Source: Planctomycetota bacterium
GTDB taxonomy: Bacteria; Planctomycetota; Phycisphaerae; Phycisphaerales; Phycisphaeraceae
DNA: 64,000 bases
Assembly: GCA_016350165.1 (NCBI GenBank)
Contig: CP066225.1
Coordinates: 1,612,001-1,676,000, forward strand
Reading direction: 5' to 3'
The translations under genes were made by a program, and so were the position numbers. A model generated the notes under the pieces. That model was not told where the DNA came from. It worked only from the letters and a program-made list of their open reading frames with translations, and ran no database searches. Numbering within the stretch: the first letter of the stretch is position 1; every line of letters starts with the position of its first letter. Shown here one piece after another: positions 1-7,971 of this stretch.

Positions 1-2
1 CC

Positions 3-719
3 ACTGGAATGATCCAAACCAATATTCACGATACCACCCTCGTTCTTGAAGCTGCTGCAAAAGCAAACGCTGCTGTACTCGTGACCTCATCCTCCGAAGT
101 CTATGGCAAGTGCCCTATCCTTCCACTTCGTGAAGACATGGAACTTGTCTACGGCCCAACCACCGCTTCACGTTGGTCTTATGGCATGAGCAAAGCCATC
201 GACGAACATCTCGCGATTGATCTCCACCGTAATCGTGGCCTCAAATCAGTCACCGTTCGTCTCTTCAACACCATCGGCCCACGCCAAGTCGGCATGTATG
301 GCATGGTTGTTCCAAACTTTGTTCAGCGTGCAGTTCGCAAGCAAACCATCAACGTTTATGGTGATGGCAAACAAACTCGCGCTTTCTGCAACGTTCGCGA
401 CATCACTCGCGCAATGACCGAACTCATGGCATCAAAAAAATGCTACGGCGAAGTCTACAACCTTGGCTCTACCGTCGAGATCACCATGAATGATCTCGCT
501 GATATGGTCAACACAATTGCCGACAGCGATCAAGGCAAGCAGCACATTCCTTACGAAGAAATCTACGGCAAAAACTTTGAAGACCCAATGCATCGTCTAC
601 CCGACACATCCAAAGTCGAAGACGCAATCAGCTTCAAACCTCAATACTCACTCGAAGACACGATCAAAGAGCTCGTCGCTCTTGAGCAGAAGTCTCTCGA
701 GGAAGAACTCGTCAGCTAA
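3..719 (+). CDS. NAD-dependent nucleotide-sugar epimerase/dehydratase, 5' end outside window
   Basis: C-terminal part of an extended short-chain dehydrogenase/reductase acting on nucleotide sugars. The frame is open to the left edge, so the N-terminal Rossmann NAD-binding motif lies outside the window and only about 238 residues are visible. Seen directly: the SSSEVYG strand with the catalytic Ser/Thr region, the YxxxK active-site pair in SYGMSKAIDE, the RLFNTIGPRQ motif, and a C-terminal substrate domain with VYGDGKQTRAF. This combination is typical of UDP-glucuronate decarboxylase, UDP-glucose 4-epimerase and related enzymes. The next gene, 16 bases downstream on the same strand, is a WecA-like phosphotransferase, so a role in envelope or exopolysaccharide precursor synthesis is likely. 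The exact substrate cannot be read from the sequence. Confidence 0.9.
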   Translation, partial: TGMIQTNIHDTTLVLEAAAKANAAVLVTSSSEVYGKCPILPLREDMELVYGPTTASRWSYGMSKAIDEHLAIDLHRNRGLKSVTVRLFNTIGPRQVGMYGMVVPNFVQRAVRKQTINVYGDGKQTRAFCNVRDITRAMTELMASKKCYGEVYNLGSTVEITMNDLADMVNTIADSDQGKQHIPYEEIYGKNFEDPMHRLPDTSKVEDAISFKPQYSLEDTIKELVALEQKSLEEELVS

Positions 720-735
720 CCACTAAGGACACAAC

Positions 736-1992
736 TTGAGCATAACAGCACTGGCACAATCCAACATCGACGGCGATACCACCATGAACATATTGGCTAC
801 TCTCAAGCCATTCATGGGTGTGTTCTTCATCGCCTTCTTTGGTGCATTGATTGCCACCCCGCTCATGCGTTTACTCGCACTCAAGAACGGCATTGTCGAT
901 TGGCCTGACTTACATCGCAAAAACCACATCGAGCCCATCGCCTATCTCGGCGGCATCGGCATCTTCTTCGGTTGGTTCGCAGGCGTTGCTTTCTGTTACA
1001 TCACTCAAGCTTCAGAAAACGCACACCTCGACCTCGGCATGCTCATTAGCATCATCCTTGGTGCACTCGCAATCACACTCACAGGTCTCTTCGACGACGT
1101 CTATGGCATCAGCCCACGCGTCAAAGTCGGTGGCCAACTCTTCGCCGCCGCTGCTCTCGCTCATCAAAAAATCGGTATCCACCTCGTCGAAAACACATGG
1201 GCCATCTTCGGCCTCCCCGACTTTACCGGTGCATACCACATTCAATACATCCTTGGAACAGCCGTCATCGCGATCTTCGTCGTCGGTGGCTGTAACGCTC
1301 TCAACCTCATCGACGGTCTCGACGGCCTCGCCGGTGGTGTCACCGCAATCTCTGCTGTAGGTTTCCTCATTCTTGCAGGTCTCTCCGCAAACGACGCCGT
1401 TGAATTCAGCCTCATCCTCGTCATGTGTCTCGCTATCATCGGCGCAACACTTGGCTACCTCCCATACAACTTCAACCCCGCATCCATATTCATGGGAGAC
1501 GCCGGCTCCCTCTTACTCGGCTTCCTCTGCATCTCCACAATCCTCCTCTTCTCAAAGACAGGCGACCAAGCTCTTAAGCTCGTCACTGCCTCACTCATCA
1601 TCTTCGCACTCCCCATCACAGACACATCACTCGCCATCTTCCGACGCAAGATGCGTGGCAAACCAATCATGTCTCCTGACAACGAGCACATGCACCACCT
1701 CTTCCGTCGTTCAGGCCTCTCTGTCAAAAAATCGGTCCTTGCAATGTACGCCATCGCCACAATGTTCGCCGTCATCGGCTGCGGCATGGTCTACCTCCAA
1801 TTCGCTTGGACTTACATGCTCGTCGTCGCAACACTCATCTACACATACATCCTCGTCATGTCCTACAAATACGGCCACAAGCTCGCTCTCCTCGACAAAA
1901 TGCGCAAAGAACAGGAAGCCGCAGAACAAGCTGCACAACCTATCCCTGCAACTGCTGAGTCTGCTTCCACTCCTGCCGAACCAGAAGTCTAA
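736..1992 (+). CDS. Polyprenyl-phosphate GlcNAc-1-phosphate (glycosyl-1-phosphate) transferase, WecA/MraY family
   Basis: Integral membrane enzyme of glycosyltransferase family 4, which transfers a sugar-1-phosphate from a UDP-sugar to undecaprenyl phosphate at the inner leaflet and so starts polysaccharide assembly. Family hallmarks are visible: the Asp pair in GLFDDVYG (about residues 120-121), NLIDGLDGLAGG (about 190-200), FMGDAGS (about 252-258) and a late EHMHH motif. The 418 residues are mostly hydrophobic helices, with an Ala/Pro/Glu-rich tail of about 25 residues. The start is TTG at 736, chosen because AAGGA at 725-729 sits six bases upstream; an ATG at 784 has no comparable ribosome site and is the alternative. 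It likely shares a transcript with the upstream epimerase. MraY itself is less likely because no peptidoglycan genes are nearby. Confidence 0.9.
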   Translation: MSITALAQSNIDGDTTMNILATLKPFMGVFFIAFFGALIATPLMRLLALKNGIVDWPDLHRKNHIEPIAYLGGIGIFFGWFAGVAFCYITQASENAHLDLGMLISIILGALAITLTGLFDDVYGISPRVKVGGQLFAAAALAHQKIGIHLVENTWAIFGLPDFTGAYHIQYILGTAVIAIFVVGGCNALNLIDGLDGLAGGVTAISAVGFLILAGLSANDAVEFSLILVMCLAIIGATLGYLPYNFNPASIFMGDAGSLLLGFLCISTILLFSKTGDQALKLVTASLIIFALPITDTSLAIFRRKMRGKPIMSPDNEHMHHLFRRSGLSVKKSVLAMYAIATMFAVIGCGMVYLQFAWTYMLVVATLIYTYILVMSYKYGHKLALLDKMRKEQEAAEQAAQPIPATAESASTPAEPEV

Positions 1993-2243
1993 TCCTTCCC
2001 ACCTACAGACAATAAGATAACCCACTCTCCAGCCACTTTTCATCACGCTATCCCTTTTTCTCATTCCAAGAAAACCCACCCTCATTCTGCAATTCCACCT
2101 TGTCACTAAAGTCATCCAAACGCCCAAAATCCCTTGTATTTACTTCTAAAACTGCATCAAAAGAATTTTGCTATTCATACACTTATTTTCATTCTGCCAG
2201 ATGACTTCTCTCAATCCCCCTCCTAAAGTGAATCAACAGCATT

Positions 2244-2268
2244 AAAAAACACCCGCTTCTAGCAGGTG
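2244..2268 (-). terminator. Intrinsic terminator for the minus-strand zinc-ribbon gene
   Basis: On the minus strand a stem CACCTGC / GCGGGTG with loop TAGAA is followed by six T. It lies downstream of the minus-strand genes that end at 2486 and 2259. The stop codon of the small ORF 2259-2486 falls inside the loop. Confidence 0.7.
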
Positions 2269-2486
2269 ATTCTTTGAAATCCCAGCAGGCTCGCAGCCCT
2301 ATTTTCTGGTAGCGGACGCATTGCTAGCACGCTCGCAGCCAGCCGCTTTTTACAACTCGCGAATGTAGCAAGCGGGCTAAGGACCGACTGCTTCAACCTG
2401 TTGTGTAGATAGATCAAACACGCCCGTAGTACTTCATTGAACTGCGAGCGTGTTTTTTTATGCGCATCACCGCCTTTACCAACCAT
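2259..2486 (-). CDS. Possible 75-residue small protein, uncertain
   Basis: The ATG overlaps the stop of the upstream minus-strand gene as TAATG, an arrangement that can give translational coupling, and the frame closes in the loop of the terminator at 2244-2268. The predicted product is basic and Cys-containing, with no recognisable domain. Against it being a gene: the stretch contains three copies of the octamer GCTCGCAG or its complement (around 2285, 2329 and 2444), which suggests a structured or repeated non-coding sequence. It could equally be the 3' untranslated region of the upstream gene. Confidence 0.25.
   Translation of the reverse strand: MVGKGGDAHKKTRSQFNEVLRACLIYLHNRLKQSVLSPLATFASCKKRLAASVLAMRPLPENRAASLLGFQRITC
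2416..2459 (+). terminator. Plus-strand terminator, candidate end of the wecA-like transcript
   Basis: AAACACGC (2416-2423) pairs with GCGTGTTT (2448-2455) and runs into seven T, followed by ATGCGC. No other plus-strand terminator was seen after the stop at 1992, so the glycan transcript probably ends here, about 460 bases past its last codon and antisense to the minus-strand transcript that ends at 2244. Confidence 0.55.
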
Positions 2487-2845
2487 TAATCTCCCTGCCC
2501 CTCTTCATATCGCGGCGGATTCAAAATCTGCAACACCAGTAGCGCAATCACAACAAACGGCAACGACAACATATACGTAATCGATACCGCACTACTAAAA
2601 TCACTCGGCTTCCATATCACCCACCCCAAAAACAAAACCAAACTACCCAACACAATCAGCCACAACTTACCCATAAACTCAATCCGCGGTGCCCAAACCA
2701 ATCCACACTCACTGCACTCCCTCACCCCCAACGGATGATTATGGTTGTACTGCTTCTTCGTATGCATCGCTGTTTTTTCATGACAGCGTGGACACACCTC
2801 GCCCGTATGCCGATTCCGTCTAGGCCCATCTTCTCTTTCATTCAT
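2486..2845 (-). CDS. Small membrane protein with N-terminal zinc ribbon
   Basis: 119 residues. The N-terminal half carries two Cys pairs, CPRC (about residues 18-21) and CSEC (about 44-47), spaced as in a zinc ribbon and separated by a His/Asn-rich loop. The C-terminal half has two predicted membrane helices (about 59-77 and 88-108), followed by a short charged tail. The function is not recognisable. It resembles in layout, but not closely in sequence, the zinc-ribbon membrane proteins at 19591-22865. It lies 36 bases downstream of another small minus-strand gene and ends in the terminator at 2244-2268. Confidence 0.7.
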   Translation of the reverse strand: MNEREDGPRRNRHTGEVCPRCHEKTAMHTKKQYNHNHPLGVRECSECGLVWAPRIEFMGKLWLIVLGSLVLFLGWVIWKPSDFSSAVSITYMLSLPFVVIALLVLQILNPPRYEEGQGD

Positions 2846-2881
2846 AACAACACAAGCTCCTTTACCCCCATATTCATAAAT

Positions 2882-3223
2882 CTAATTTTCACCCCAACCT
2901 TCATACTCAGCCGTTATATCAAACTGCACTTCAGACTCTTCAAACCGACACTTCGGCTCACGAGGCATATAAGCCTTCAACCGCTCATACATTCTCTCGT
3001 CAATGTTATAACAACCATCAATCACCTCACCCTCTTCCAATCTCAAAACCTCTCGCATAAGATCCATATCAACCCCCTGCAACTGAATTTCATCAACTAG
3101 CGTCCCATTATCCTTGTCATAAAAATTCAGGTTATAGAAAAGCTGTTTCACCTTATACACGTACCGCCACTTGTACCAATGCTTCAATTGCCTGTATTTA
3201 TAAACAAAAAACTTGAGATTCAT
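2882..3223 (-). CDS. Hypothetical cytosolic protein
   Basis: About 113 residues, unrecognised. The N-terminus is rich in Tyr, Lys and Trp; the rest is acidic and contains an EIQLQGVD segment and a Cys-containing stretch (DGCYNIDERMYERLKAYMP). There is no signal peptide or membrane helix. The start is ATG 3223 rather than the in-frame TTG at 3229, because AGG at about 3236-3238 is then at a usable distance. It may be co-transcribed with the zinc-ribbon gene at 2486. Confidence 0.6.
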   Translation of the reverse strand: MNLKFFVYKYRQLKHWYKWRYVYKVKQLFYNLNFYDKDNGTLVDEIQLQGVDMDLMREVLRLEEGEVIDGCYNIDERMYERLKAYMPREPKCRFEESEVQFDITAEYEGWGEN

Positions 3224-3301
3224 AAACAAATCTTACCTGCAATACCTTTACGAACAAATCCCCCAAACCCACAACACTAGCCTCACCTCACCCCATGCTC
3301 A

Positions 3302-3307
3302 TATAAT
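3302..3307 (+). promoter_or_regulatory. -10 box directly upstream of MOSC gene (leaderless start candidate)
   Basis: A perfect TATAAT ends six bases before the ATG at 3314, and there is no Shine-Dalgarno sequence between them. With the usual -10 to start distance, the transcript would begin at or within a base or two of the ATG. Similar layouts precede truD, the methyltransferase at 24003 and the murJ fusion. Confidence 0.5.
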
Positions 3308-3313
3308 CTCAAT

Positions 3314-4048
3314 ATGCCTGAAACAATTCCACCCAATACCGCCCAAATCCTCGGCATCTTCGCCAGCCTCCCCAAAACCTATGGCTCCCCCTCCGCCTCA
3401 ACTTGGCACCAAAAACAATGGACCTCCGCCATTCATAAGCAACCCGTTCACCAACCCATTCAACTCTCACAAGAAAACCTGCAAGGCGACGCTCAAGCCG
3501 ACCTCAAAAACCACGGCGGCCCCCATCGTGCACTCCTTCTCTACTCCTCAACCCACTATCCATTCTGGCGTAAACAACTCGACCGCCCCACCCTCCCCTT
3601 TGGTGCCTTCGGCGAAAACATCACCGTCTCAAACTTCACCGAAAAATCCATCTGCATAGGCGACACCTTCACCCTCGGCTCCACCATCATTCAAGTCTCC
3701 CAACCCCGGCCACCTTGTTGGAAACTCGCGCGTCTTCATCGCATCAAACATCTCCCCACCCTCGTTCAGGAAACTGGCTACGCAGGCTGGTACTGCCGAG
3801 TCCTCCAAACAGGTACCATCTCACCCTCCGACACACTCACACTCACCGATCGCCCATGCCCCGACTGGTCCATCGACAAAGTCGCACGCCTCAAATACCT
3901 CCCCGACAAAGGGCTCCCCGAATACACACAACTCGCACTCAACCAATATCTCCCTCCACATATCCGCGACCGCTTCAAAGCCAAAGCCGCTAACCCAAAC
4001 TTCACGCACGACTCCGCCCCACGACTCGTAGGCCCTAACGAAAACTAA
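3314..4048 (+). CDS. MOSC domain-containing protein, YiiM type
   Basis: 244 residues. MOSC domains are beta-barrel modules that bind molybdenum cofactor or sulfur carriers; YiiM-type proteins reduce N-hydroxylated compounds or act in detoxification. Seen here: GDAQADLKNHGGPHRA (about 58-73), the GAFGENITV motif (about 98-106) and the conserved active-site Cys in QPRPPCWKL (Cys 135), followed by GYAGWYCRVLQTG. The C-terminal 60 residues match the family's helical extension. The gene stands alone on the plus strand, converging with the purine permease, and shows a TATAAT-N6-ATG start. The substrate cannot be assigned. Confidence 0.88.
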   Translation: MPETIPPNTAQILGIFASLPKTYGSPSASTWHQKQWTSAIHKQPVHQPIQLSQENLQGDAQADLKNHGGPHRALLLYSSTHYPFWRKQLDRPTLPFGAFGENITVSNFTEKSICIGDTFTLGSTIIQVSQPRPPCWKLARLHRIKHLPTLVQETGYAGWYCRVLQTGTISPSDTLTLTDRPCPDWSIDKVARLKYLPDKGLPEYTQLALNQYLPPHIRDRFKAKAANPNFTHDSAPRLVGPNEN

Positions 4049-4064
4049 ATCATCTATCCCTCGA

Positions 4065-5465
4065 TTAGAACTTAGCCCTCAAGAAGATAAAGTAACCCAG
4101 CAGCAGCACCGCAAGTATCGCAGTCGTAGGCGTAATCTGCCTCACCTTCCCAGCCAACAACTTAATGATTGGGTACGCAATAAATCCAATCGCCATCCCA
4201 TCACCAATCGAAAATGAAAACGGTATCCCCACGATAATCAAAAACGCAGGGATCGATTCTGAATAATCATCCCACGCAATCCGCGTCACATTACGAATCA
4301 TCATCGCGCCAACAATCACCAATGCAGGCGACGTAATCGCCGGATAACTCGCAATAATCTCAACTACAGGCGTAAAGAAGATCGCCAGCAAAAATCCAAT
4401 CGCAACAACCACCGCCGTCAAACCAGTTCGTCCACCCTGCTCCACACCAGCCGCAGATTCAATATACGCAGTCACCGTCGATGTACCCAGACATGCACCC
4501 ACTGTCGTACCAATCGCATCCGCGCCCATCGCTTTACCCACGCGTGGTATCTTCCCATCCTTCGTAAAACCAGCCTGCTCCGACACACCAATCAGCGTTC
4601 CCATCGTGTCGAACATATCAATAAACAAAAAGATAATGACAAACGGAAACACAAACTGCGTAAACACATCACCAATATTCATCGCCATAAACGTCGGCCC
4701 AATGCTCGGCGGCGTCTCCACTACACCCTTCGTTACAACCGCATCCAACTGAAAACTCGTCATTAGCTGTGACTGCGCCACAAACTCAGCATCACCATAA
4801 CCCATCGCAGGCAAACCAAACTTCAAACACACCGCAGTTACAAACGACGCAATAATCCCAATCAGAATCGAACCCTTCACACCACGATCATGACACGCCG
4901 CCGCCACCAATAGCCCAACAAAAAATACCAACAAGTCAGGGCTCAAAAACTTATCCGTGAGCGTAATATACGTCGCATCATGTGGCTGAATCACCGACGC
5001 ATTCTTTAAACCAATAAACGAAATAAACATCCCAATACCCACCGCAATCGCGTTCTTCATCGAAAGCGATATCGCATTCATCAACGTCTCACGTATGCCC
5101 ACCGCCGTCAGCAACATAAACATCAACCCTGCAACAAACACAACCCCCAAACCAATCTGCCAAGGCTCGTCATACCCCGCCTGCACCAACGCCGGCACCA
5201 ACGTATACGCAAAATAAGCATTCACGCCCATCCCCGGCGCCAACGCGATCGGATACTTCGCCCAAAACGCCATCAACAACGTCGCCCCAGCCGATGCCAA
5301 GCACGTCGCCATCGTCGCCGCCCCAAAATCAATCCCCGAGTGGCTCATCATCGTCGGCTGAACAAAAATAATGTACGCCATCGTCAAAAACGTCGTGATC
5401 CCCGCCACAACTTCGATACGAACATTAGTATTGTTTTCCGAAAGCTTAAAGATCTTCTCAAACAT
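4065..5465 (-). CDS. NCS2 family purine permease (PbuG/AzgA type)
   Basis: 466-residue inner-membrane transporter for hypoxanthine, guanine or adenine driven by the proton gradient. Family features: an N-terminal ITTFLTMAYIIFVQP helix, the APGMGVNAYFAYT motif (about 75-87), the DMFDTMGTLIGV signature (about 284-295) and a GTSTVTAYIESAAGV segment, with about 12-14 hydrophobic helices. The length is typical. The stop codon TAA at 4065-4067 lies in a GATTAG sequence that recurs at other gene ends here. Upstream is a long, hairpin-rich leader (5466-5564), so RNA-level control by a purine is conceivable but unproven. The AzgA/PbuG assignment is firm; the exact base specificity is not. Confidence 0.92.
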   Translation of the reverse strand: MFEKIFKLSENNTNVRIEVVAGITTFLTMAYIIFVQPTMMSHSGIDFGAATMATCLASAGATLLMAFWAKYPIALAPGMGVNAYFAYTLVPALVQAGYDEPWQIGLGVVFVAGLMFMLLTAVGIRETLMNAISLSMKNAIAVGIGMFISFIGLKNASVIQPHDATYITLTDKFLSPDLLVFFVGLLVAAACHDRGVKGSILIGIIASFVTAVCLKFGLPAMGYGDAEFVAQSQLMTSFQLDAVVTKGVVETPPSIGPTFMAMNIGDVFTQFVFPFVIIFLFIDMFDTMGTLIGVSEQAGFTKDGKIPRVGKAMGADAIGTTVGACLGTSTVTAYIESAAGVEQGGRTGLTAVVVAIGFLLAIFFTPVVEIIASYPAITSPALVIVGAMMIRNVTRIAWDDYSESIPAFLIIVGIPFSFSIGDGMAIGFIAYPIIKLLAGKVRQITPTTAILAVLLLGYFIFLRAKF

Positions 5466-5481
5466 AAACGCTCACACTGTT

Positions 5482-5564
5482 ATCGCAGTTTGCGTGGTCA
5501 TCACCCGTATGAAAAGTTCATGTTTCGCCAGCAGTTCACAGTTAGGACCTGCTTCTCACGAAAC
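5482..5564 (-). ncRNA. Candidate structured 5' leader of the purine permease
   Basis: On the minus strand, reading toward the permease: GTTTCG (complement of 5559-5564) pairs with CGAAAC (5522-5527); inside it AGCAG pairs with CTGCT (5549-5553 with 5530-5534), enclosing an internal loop. Next come the hairpin ATGAA-CTT-TTCAT (5509-5521) and CGCA-AAC-TGCG (5484-5494), ending about 20 bases before the ATG. I do not recognise a standard purine, PreQ1 or guanidine riboswitch core, so this is offered only as a structured leader candidate. Confidence 0.35.
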
Positions 5565-5771
5565 GACACACTGGTCAACGAAGAAATAATCTCGCAAATC
5601 GCATTAGGAATGACTGATTGATTGCGATTCTGCATGACCCTGTCCCCCCCAATTAGCACTCTTCCAAGGCCATACCCCCAAAGCATAACATCTCCCAAAA
5701 CCCAAACAAATCCCCCACCAACCAACCACCAAGCCAAGTACCCATCAACTCTCTCCCTACCCACGCACATC

Positions 5772-6013
5772 CCACGACACGATTTAGTGAAGCAACACCC
5801 ACACGTCCACTCACCAACCCACGATACGCTACAGTGAAACAATCCCCAAAAACCCAACCAACACACTCCCTGCAACTCAAGTAGCCGCCGATCCACGATC
5901 GGCGTGCTCATGCCCCAACACCCCTCACCACAACCCCAAACCAGCGACACGCTTCAGTGAAACAAAACCTCCACTCCCAACCACCAACCCACGATACGCT
6001 GTAGTGCAAAAAC
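5772..6013 (+). repeat. DR1 repeat cluster, four copies
   Basis: Copies near 5772-5799, 5814-5845, 5941-5970 and 5984-6013 match a core GAYACGCTWYAGTGAAACAA preceded by CCA(A)C. Spacing is irregular (about 45, 124 and 46 bases), and copies differ at several positions. Related copies occur at 33145-33225 (reverse), 54651-54910 and 56066-56402. Confidence 0.75.
5882..5907. repeat. REP-like hairpin, copy 1
   Basis: TAGC followed by the perfect stem CGCCGATC-CAC-GATCGGCG and TGC. The copy at 54773-54798 has the same flanks and loop, but its stem CGGCGAGC-CAC-GCTCGCCG differs at paired positions on both arms. Confidence 0.7.
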
Positions 6014-6619
6014 CAACCCTCACTCCGCAGCAACTCACCACCCCCTCAAACACACAACCCCCATCCTTCCCCATGTTTTTCGCTCACCCCTCAATAGCCC
6101 GCCCGGCTCCATACAGGGCCCCATCAAATCTTCCTCACATAAACCACCATCCCCCCACCCAACACGCAATCCCCAACCAAACCGCGCGCAAAATCACGCA
6201 TCCCCCTCAAAAACCGCTCCATTTTTCGCCCATTTCTGACCATTTCCAACCCATTCCGCGCCGTTTCTGTCCATTTCCACCCCATTTCTGCTCATTCTTG
6301 ACTACGGGTTTTCCATCAAATCACTCAAAACGCGCGCACAAAACCGACATCCACACACCATTTCTCACCTGTTTTTCCTCATTTCCACCCCATTCCAAAC
6401 CCAAACCACCCAAAACCTGACATTCCGCCTCCCAAAGCTCATTTTTTTACCCCTCAAAATCGCCCTCGCCAAAACCAACTTCCAGAAATTTCGTGCGCGC
6501 CTCACCAACCCACTACCTCAAACCACATCTATCATAATGACCCGCAACCCACACCTTCTCCCCAACCCGCACATACTCAGCCCAACCACCTCCCACACCC
6601 GCTTCCCTACCCCCTCAAC

Positions 6620-6647
6620 TTGCAGCCAGCACCCCGACTGCTACAAT
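6620..6647 (+). promoter_or_regulatory. Candidate promoter of rpsB
   Basis: TTGCAG (6620-6625), 16 bases, then TACAAT (6642-6647). It lies about 250 bases before rpsB; the resulting long leader could carry autoregulation by ribosomal protein S2, as in other bacteria, but I see no defined S2-binding fold. Confidence 0.5.
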
Positions 6648-6904
6648 TATCATTCGGCCAAAGCCTCCTGGCATGGCTGTAACTGCAGTTTCTCAGCACG
6701 GACCGCTGAACGACTGTCTCAATATTGTTAAATATTCAAGATCGCTCAGACCGATCCCTCCTTTTCAGGTACTGCATGATGCAATCCAAGGGAGCCTCGG
6801 CCGCGATCACTAAACTTTTTCAACGCCCTTTAATCCGGTAGCGCAGGTTTATCAGCTCGATATGGCAAGCTGGTTACAAGGGCCCCTACCAAGGAGTTTC
6901 TCAG

Positions 6905-7747
6905 ATGGCATCACTTGTCAAGGATCTGGTTGAAGCTGGTGTACACTTCGGACACCGTGCAACTCACTGGAATCCAAAAATGGCGCCGTACATCTACGGC
7001 AAACGTAACAAAATCCACATCATCGACGTGAAAGAAACCATCAAAGGTCTTCTGCTCGCTCGTAAGTACATCACCAAAACCGTCTCAGGCGGCAAAGATG
7101 TCCTCTTCGTCGGCACCAAGCGTCAAGCTCGCGGTTCACTCCAGAAGCATGTCGGCGATGTCGAAATGCACTGGGTCACTGAACGTTGGCTCGGTGGTAC
7201 GCTCACCAACTTCCGTACAATCCGTGAGCGTCTGAAAAGACTCGAAGAACTCGAGCGCATCGAAGAGTCTGGCGAAATCGCTAACTACTCGAAGAAAATG
7301 GAATCACAGCTTCGTCGCGAAAAATCAAAGATTCTTCGCAACCTCGAAGGCATCCGTAACATGAACAAGCTCCCTGGTGCGATGATCGTCATCGACCCAA
7401 GTACAGAGCACAATGCTGTTAAGGAAGCCCGCAAGCTCGGTATCCCAACCATCTGCCTCATCGACACCGACAGCAATCCTGATTTTGCTGACATCCCAAT
7501 TCCAGGTAACGATGACGCAATGCGTGCAATCGACGTTGTGGTTGCAAGCCTCTGTGCTGCAGTCGCTGAAGGCAAGCACGCTCGCACTGCTCAAAACGAA
7601 GGCAAGGACAAGAAGGGCGGCGACGCTCCTAAGCCACGCCGTCGCTCAAACCGTGCACAGTTCTCTGCTGACGCAAAGCCAGCCGAAGCTAAGCCAGCCG
7701 AAGCCGCACCAGCTCCTGAAGCTGCCCCAGCGGAAAAAGCTGAGTAA
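6905..7747 (+). CDS. rpsB: 30S ribosomal protein S2
   Basis: 280 residues. S2 binds the 30S head-body junction and is needed for S1 assembly. Diagnostic segments: [19 protein letters not shown] at the N-terminus, [44 protein letters not shown], and [26 protein letters not shown]. The core is normal; the C-terminus carries a 45-residue low-complexity extension rich in Lys, Ala, Pro and Glu. An AAGGAG at 6890-6895 gives a strong ribosome site ahead of ATG 6905. The gene is followed by a terminator (7762-7795) and then tsf, the usual rpsB-tsf neighbourhood, although here tsf appears to have its own transcription unit. Confidence 0.98.
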   Translation: MASLVKDLVEAGVHFGHRATHWNPKMAPYIYGKRNKIHIIDVKETIKGLLLARKYITKTVSGGKDVLFVGTKRQARGSLQKHVGDVEMHWVTERWLGGTLTNFRTIRERLKRLEELERIEESGEIANYSKKMESQLRREKSKILRNLEGIRNMNKLPGAMIVIDPSTEHNAVKEARKLGIPTICLIDTDSNPDFADIPIPGNDDAMRAIDVVVASLCAAVAEGKHARTAQNEGKDKKGGDAPKPRRRSNRAQFSADAKPAEAKPAEAAPAPEAAPAEKAE

Positions 7748-7761
7748 TCAATGACCAATAC

Positions 7762-7795
7762 AACCCGGTTGCCCAATCGCAGCCGGGTTTGTTTT
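7762..7795 (+). terminator. Intrinsic terminator after rpsB
   Basis: AACCCGG (7762-7768) pairs with CCGGGTT (7783-7789), followed by TTGTTTT. Confidence 0.75.
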
Positions 7796-7971
7796 AAACC
7801 TCCCCCTGTCCACTGCGACGCTTCACTCACACACGCATAACATCAGCTCATTACACTCAACACCACAACACGCATTCGGACACTGATCAGTAAAACAACT
7901 CAGTCACTGCCTATTCGCTGCGACTGATTTAAACACCAGATATCAACCCTGTTTTCTCCAAGGAGATAACC

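Larger units (their letters stand above)
5640..6600. repeat. Repeat-rich intergenic island I
   Basis: About 1 kb with no supportable gene and a strongly C-rich, G-poor plus strand. It holds, in order: four copies of the DR1 repeat (5772-6013); a perfect hairpin at 5886-5904; a tract in which CCATTTC-like units recur every 10-11 bases (about 6220-6300), ending in CTACGGG (6302-6308); and a 21-base stretch at 6327-6347 that recurs exactly at 56843-56863. Long open frames here are low complexity (Pro/Thr/His) and are judged spurious. Confidence 0.7.

Noticed and set aside
5466-5564. Known purine or PreQ1 riboswitch upstream of the permease
   Set aside because: I could not find the conserved junction or loop sequences of these classes on the minus strand; only generic hairpins were found.
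5501-5950. 149-codon minus-strand open frame upstream of the permease
   Set aside because: Trp/Gly/Cys-rich composition from G-rich complement of the repeat island; it crosses DR1 copies and the structured leader.
5772-6013. Possible CRISPR-like array formed by the DR1 repeats
   Set aside because: Copies are degenerate, spacing is irregular, intervals are not uniform spacers, related copies are scattered over 50 kb in both orientations, and no cas gene is present.
6004-6420. 138-codon plus-strand open frame
   Set aside because: Low-complexity Pro/Thr/His/Phe translation of a C-rich repeat tract with no ribosome site; it spans the CCATTTC periodic tract.
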